Shown here: positions 59,034-64,000 of the stretch, one piece after another | How positions within the stretch are numbered: the first letter of the stretch is position 1 | How the letters are laid out: each line of letters opens with the position of its first letter | Assembly: GCA_904066235.2 (NCBI GenBank) | Contig: CAJFCV020000004.1 | Coordinates: 5,022,001-5,086,000, forward strand | Length of the DNA: 64,000 nucleotides | Direction of reading: 5' to 3' | DNA from: Bursaphelenchus xylophilus | Taxonomy: Eukaryota > Nematoda > Chromadorea > Rhabditida > Aphelenchoididae | The notes under the pieces: model-generated | The model's input: only the letters and a program-made list of their open reading frames with translations | The model's database searches: none | What the model was told of the DNA's origin: nothing | Program-made: the position numbers and the translations under genes

Positions 59034-60861
59034 TGCGAAAGGAGGATACGACCTAAAAACAAATAATCAACGGCTGAAACATCAATATCAAAGGAAAGAT
59101 CCTAGAACAGAAATCCAAGACAATGCGCAGGAGCTTATTATCGGCAATAAAGAGGAAGAAACCCACATCTCAACCTATAATAGATCCAACCGGAGCACTT
59201 CTTTTCGCTGCGATTTCTCTCAAAAAAACCGAACTGTGCTTTTTTGAAATCCGATTTTGGCGGGAACAAAACGATTCTCGGTTATCGTATACGGTATACC
59301 ACGCACCAGGAACGGTTGCATGGAAATTGGGCGATTTTTTTATAAACGCCCATAACATGCAGCCCCAGGAACGGTGAGGTATAACACTAAGAGTTTTTAA
59401 TGGATGAGGCCTAAGTACTATCCTTAACTACTCTGACTACCTAACCTTCTACCTTGCCCCGCGTATTCCATCAACAAAAAAATATTGGAGAGCATAAAAT
59501 CGCGAACAGAAAACTCGAACAGCGTTTTATCGACGAAATGCCACCAAAAAGAGCCCTCGATAGATCCGGGGAGTCAGATAAACGAGTTTCTGCAGACAAA
59601 AAAACCCTGAAGCAATGATACCGATTATCCACATAGATCAAAACGGCATGAAATAACCGTACTCACCTGTATGGGCCGTTCTCTACATTTCTTGCTGGAA
59701 TTTCAATCCTTTTTTGGACAAAATCCTTTGTAAAAAGCTTAAAAGGAGTTAACAAAGAATGGAATCTTGATGAAAATATTGTCCGTAGGACTTTCATTCG
59801 GTGCCGAATGCTGTTTTACCATTAGACGCTCTGAAAACGAAGGTATCCACAAGTTTTCGAACGTACGTTCCTCTTCGTTTTGAAATTTTATTAAATTTCA
59901 AAATAAAAATAATACGTTTGGCCAAGGAAATACTTCGTTTCGGGAGTGAAAAGGAAACACTTCTAATATTTCAAACTAAACGATGACACACTCCAAAAAG
60001 TCAAGATTTATTTGAAAGTAAAATTTGAAGACTTGGTTAGTCCTCGGGCTGGCAAAGAGTTCTTGGCCGGAGCCTCACTCTCGAATTCAGTCAATCTAGG
60101 ATTGACCTCGGTGGATCTTGAGCGCTTGTAAACGCTCAGCAGCTATGTATGCAGGGAAGTGCGTATCCCTCAAATCAGTCGACTCAACACAACACAACAC
60201 GTATATATAGATATTTATCTCGCGCAACACGTACTCAAAAACACTAAAGACACAAAGGGCTAGCAAAAGGGAGCTCAAGGCTCAGCAGACTCCAGGTGAA
60301 CACCTCGGAGGATCGATCTCGTTGAAAGGAACGGCGGGCTTATATAGGGCGGCAGTGTTTGCGCAGTGGAGCCTTCTCGAAGTTGAAACTCATCATATTC
60401 ATGAGTTTTTTATCAGTGATTTCGCCAGGAATTCATCAATGCCCTCATTTGCATTCGGATGAGTGACAGTTTTATGGGAAAAGTAATGGGTTCCCAGGGC
60501 TTGTTTGATTGAAGGTTTCATCACCATATTTCTTCATCTTCTCGAGTCGGGAGCGGCCGCTTGTTGTTTGCTAACTGTGCGCATAAATTAGCCGGAGGGA
60601 AATCGGGCGTGATTTGAGATTCTCCACGAATCTTACTTGAATCTGATGTAACGATAACAGATTTTATGAGTTTAAAACTTCCGTAAATCAAATTGCAATA
60701 TGTTAAAGAAGATATAAAGCTATCGGTGAGATGTTAAAGCAGAATTGCACCTAACAGGCGAGGGAATGGAAGTGTTTTGTCATGATGTTAGGGTAATATG
60801 CCTTGAGAGACAAGGGTATACAATCCATTGGTTACTTTACAAACCCTGCACTCCTTAGTCA
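59034..60861. other. Intergenic region between TK1 and SLC22 genes
   Basis: No convincing gene. A plus ORF at 59123-59377 and its antisense at 59170-59358 lack domains. The interval 59985-60350 has promoter and polyadenylation signals (separate entry). The rest (60350-60860) holds the 3' end of the SLC22 gene and unique sequence. Confidence 0.5.
59985..60350 (-). other. LTR-like or short pol II transcription unit without an ORF
   Basis: Read on the minus strand: CCTATATAAG (60339-60348) as a TATA box, about 335 bp of GC-balanced sequence with ACAACACAACAC-type tracts, then AATAAA (60007-60012) followed by a GT-rich TGGAGTGTGTCATC. TATA, about 300 bp, AATAAA and a GT-rich end is the plan of a retrotransposon LTR (U3/R/U5), or of a small noncoding gene. 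I could not find a clear TG...CA pair with target duplication or a second LTR, so the identity is open. Confidence 0.35.
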
Positions 60862-62683
60862 TTATTCGGACTTTGTGGAGCTGAGAGGTTGGAGTTCGTG
60901 TGATTTGACATGACCTTCCAGCTGTTCGATAGTTTCGGGGAGTTCCTTTCCAGCTGTTTCTGGTAATGATAACACGATTACAGCCGCGAGGAGACCCAGA
61001 GTGGCGAAGGGGATGATCATAGCCACTTTGCCGAACTGGTCGACCAACCACATGGAGATGTACGAGGCCAGGATCGCGCCCACACGAGCCATCATCGAGC
61101 ACATTCCCATCGCCGTATTTCGGATTACGGTAGGGAAAAGTTCGGGAGTAAAAGTGTAAATTGAGGCATACGTTGCCGTGATTGCACCCTTGGCCAGAAG
61201 AAATTGAACCATCGATACTAACCAGTGAACTGAAAATATATTCATATTAGATGGAAATAATGCGGACAGTATATCACACCGCACTCTATAAATTACCATT
61301 GGCACCAACAAGGAGATTCGATATCATACAAATGGAAGCGATTGTGAATCCACCAGAGAGCAGAGGTCTTCTTCCGATTCTGTCAATCAAGAAGAATACA
61401 GTAATTACTGAAGGGATTTCAATTAGAGCTCCAAAAATAAAAGTCGTGTAAAGATTTCCACCCAAGAAGTTTGTGTTCATCGAAACTCCATAGTAGACCA
61501 TGGAAACAATCGGCCAGCAGAGCATGATGGATAAAGATATCCTCCTTAACTTAGGTGTTCTGACCAAGTCAAAGAAGTTGTGCTTCTTTTTGGATGTCTC
61601 GCTTTTTGTTAATGTAGTGTCGTCCGTCTCCACTTCCTCCCACCATTTCTCCGGCACTTGCGTTTTGTTCCATTTTGCGGCCTTTCGGATCACCTTATCG
61701 GCGTCTTCGTATCTTCGCTGAGATACCAACCACCTTGCTGATTCAGGGATCAACCACCAATAACTTAGGAATACCAATGCGGGGACTGAAATGGCCAGCT
61801 GAAGATATTGATAATCTCGGATGAAGTAGGCCGTGATTCCAAGGAACATTTGCCCCAGAGCAAAGAAGATCCCTGTGAAGATTGAAGCCACCTTTCGTTT
61901 AGATGGGCCCACTAATTCCATCCCAATTACAACAGCGATCACAAAGATGCCTGTAAACCAATGTTATAATAATTTAAAATGTAATTCCTGAAATGACCTA
62001 AACCTCGAATAAAAAGAATAAAAGCATACCCGGGTGTGAGAATCCGACGGCGATTCTGCAAAGAGAGAATATAATCCAATGAGGAGCAACCACCATTCCA
62101 ATTCCACTGACAATAAGGACATTGATGGCGATGAAGAAAACTTTCTTACGACCAATCCGATCTCCCAGGAACCCAAAAACTAGAGACCCGGCCATCTGGC
62201 CAACATAATACATTGATTGAATCACTGCCTTCAGAACGGAGCGATCACACACGATATCCCACTAAAATAAAGTATTACCTATCTACAGTAATCCTACCCT
62301 TTGCATGGCCGAGAATTTGATCACCGAGTTATCATAAACGAATCCATTATTACATTTAGTCCCATTACTGTATGCACAAGACTCATACGGACATCTTTTC
62401 CAATCCGGGTGGTCACTCAAATCACATTTCTGAACTGATACTCGTTGATCTTGCTCCGGAAGCCAATATGGAGAAGTTTTCGTTTCTCCGGGCAATACGC
62501 ATCTAAAACAAAAACTAAATAATATGATTCCTCCCACCTATGGGGTACTGTAGCTCCTGAGAATGTCCATGAGAGGGCGTGGAATGCTGTGAAGAGAGTT
62601 GGGAGACACACCAAGAGGAACTGCACCTTCTGATACTTACCAAATTCACCCAGATAATTTACTATCAAGTCATCGAACTTCAT
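60862..62683 (-). CDS. SLC22-type organic ion/carnitine transporter (major facilitator superfamily)
   Basis: Exons 62538-62683, 62298-62502, 62030-62261, 61297-61950 and 60862-61229 give 534 aa with about 12 membrane segments. The N-terminus MKFDDLIVNYLGEFGKYQ and the large Cys-rich extracellular loop between helices 1 and 2 (~45-115) are typical of SLC22. The MFS motif GFLGDRIGRKK follows helix 2, then PESARWL after helix 6, IDRIGRRPL after helix 8, TPELFPT, and the terminal LPETAGKELPETIEQLE. Transports organic cations, anions or carnitine at the plasma membrane; the substrate is not predictable. A TTTAG acceptor lies three bases before the ATG, so a spliced leader or 5' intron is likely. 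The short cytosolic tail ends SSTKSE. Confidence 0.92.
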
Positions 62684-63428
62684 TCCTAAATTTTGCAAGT
62701 ATTATTCACATGGTAGGGACGCGTAAATCCGTATTATTTCTACAAATATATCCGTGAAATAGGATTCTCGGAATGTCGTATGCGAGAGCCATACGAAAGG
62801 CAGAAGATACGTCAAATGCAGACGCGTTTCGAGTGAAGCTGTTCAAACAAATTACTAAATAAATATGGAAATGGAGACGGCCAAGTTTGGGGAGATTTCA
62901 AATGATTGCTCTTGAACACGACAACTAGTATACAAACTCAAAACAAACCCTACACAGGTTTTTATTATAGGGGAGAATCGAATCGGAAAACTCCGAAGGA
63001 CCGGAAGGGAATATCCGAAGTGATGTCGTTGAAAAATGGCCGTTTTTCTTGTAAGGAAGGACCAAAAGAAGCTTTAGGGGCTATTTCCTTGCCATCAACG
63101 CAGGAGAAAGACTAGTTATAACCGCTGCATTCACATATGTTATACTAGGCATAAGTTACCCTTAAAATAAAAAAAAACCCGCAAATATCTGCACGATTCT
63201 ACGGATTTATGCACTATAACCATTGGATTGAGTGTTATTAAACTTGTTTTATTACGAAACACCTGTACAAGTCCTCGGGGGATATGCATCCATAATTCCA
63301 CGAGTGTCCATAGAAATATAAATAAAAAGGGGGAGGTAAGTCAATGTACATTACTCTATTACCACAAAATAGAGGAGACGGGAGAGATCAGCAAAGGGGA
63401 GGCGGGGTCGGGAGGGACCTCAGGTCAC
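62684..63428. other. Intergenic region between SLC22 and KAT5-like genes
   Basis: No coding exon. Contains the upstream region of SLC22 and the 3' end of the acetyltransferase. A plus-strand ORF at 62906-63115 and the AAAAAAACCC tract at about 63170 are unremarkable. Confidence 0.5.

Positions 63429-64000
<572 letters not shown>

Noticed and set aside
59123..59377. 84-codon plus-strand ORF between TK1 and SLC22
   Set aside because: Overlapped by an antisense ORF, no domain, and no splice sites that extend it.

Overview
This looks like nuclear DNA of a nematode. The genes are animal genes split by many very short introns (most 34-40 nt, nearly all GT...TTTTAG or TTTCAG). They include a receptor guanylyl cyclase of the kind nematodes have expanded and a three-module dUTPase as reported for Caenorhabditis. 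The TTTTAG-rich acceptors and roughly 40% GC hint at clade IV (Tylenchina), but I hold that loosely. All products, exon limits and lengths were read by eye from the translated sequence, without a database search.

Layout. 1-7.1 kb: the 3' end of PNKP, a WCPPC thioredoxin-like gene, a transposon-rich gap with a Tc1/mariner MITE and a decayed transposase, a Ly6 protein and a galectin with a Pro/Tyr-rich tail. 7.5-24.5 kb is a dense housekeeping block: SMYD-like MYND/SET, SGF29, SUCLG2, NUP88, RPS2, dUTPase, PRCC, an ARL14EP-like protein and the first of two SLC35A-type nucleotide-sugar transporters. 25.4-33.3 kb holds the second SLC35A paralogue and a complete Tuba/DNMBP-type RhoGEF. 33.7-40.7 kb is a receptor guanylyl cyclase on the minus strand; one of its introns is filled by nested foldback repeats, and it has a second, duplicated first exon.

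41.3-56.6 kb begins with a DM-domain (DMRT family) transcription factor and ends with exons for a Gln/Pro-rich protein. The 10.8 kb between has no convincing gene and carries GC-rich islands dense in TAATCC-type motifs. Splice phases allow one long DM gene, but this is inference. 57.4-64 kb, all minus strand: thymidine kinase (TK1), a 60 kb segment that looks like a solo LTR or short pol II unit, an SLC22 transporter, and the C-terminal exons of a Tip60/KAT5 acetyltransferase running off the window.

Shared themes: nucleotide and DNA maintenance (PNKP, dUTPase, TK1), chromatin (SMYD, SGF29, KAT5), and divergent gene pairs on short shared upstream regions (RPS2/dUTPase, PRCC/ARL14EP-like). The observations I rate highest are the dUTPase whose broken motifs all fall into one predicted active site, the cyclase exon flanked by two non-canonical introns, the duplicated cyclase first exon, and the possible DM gene with its giant intron.
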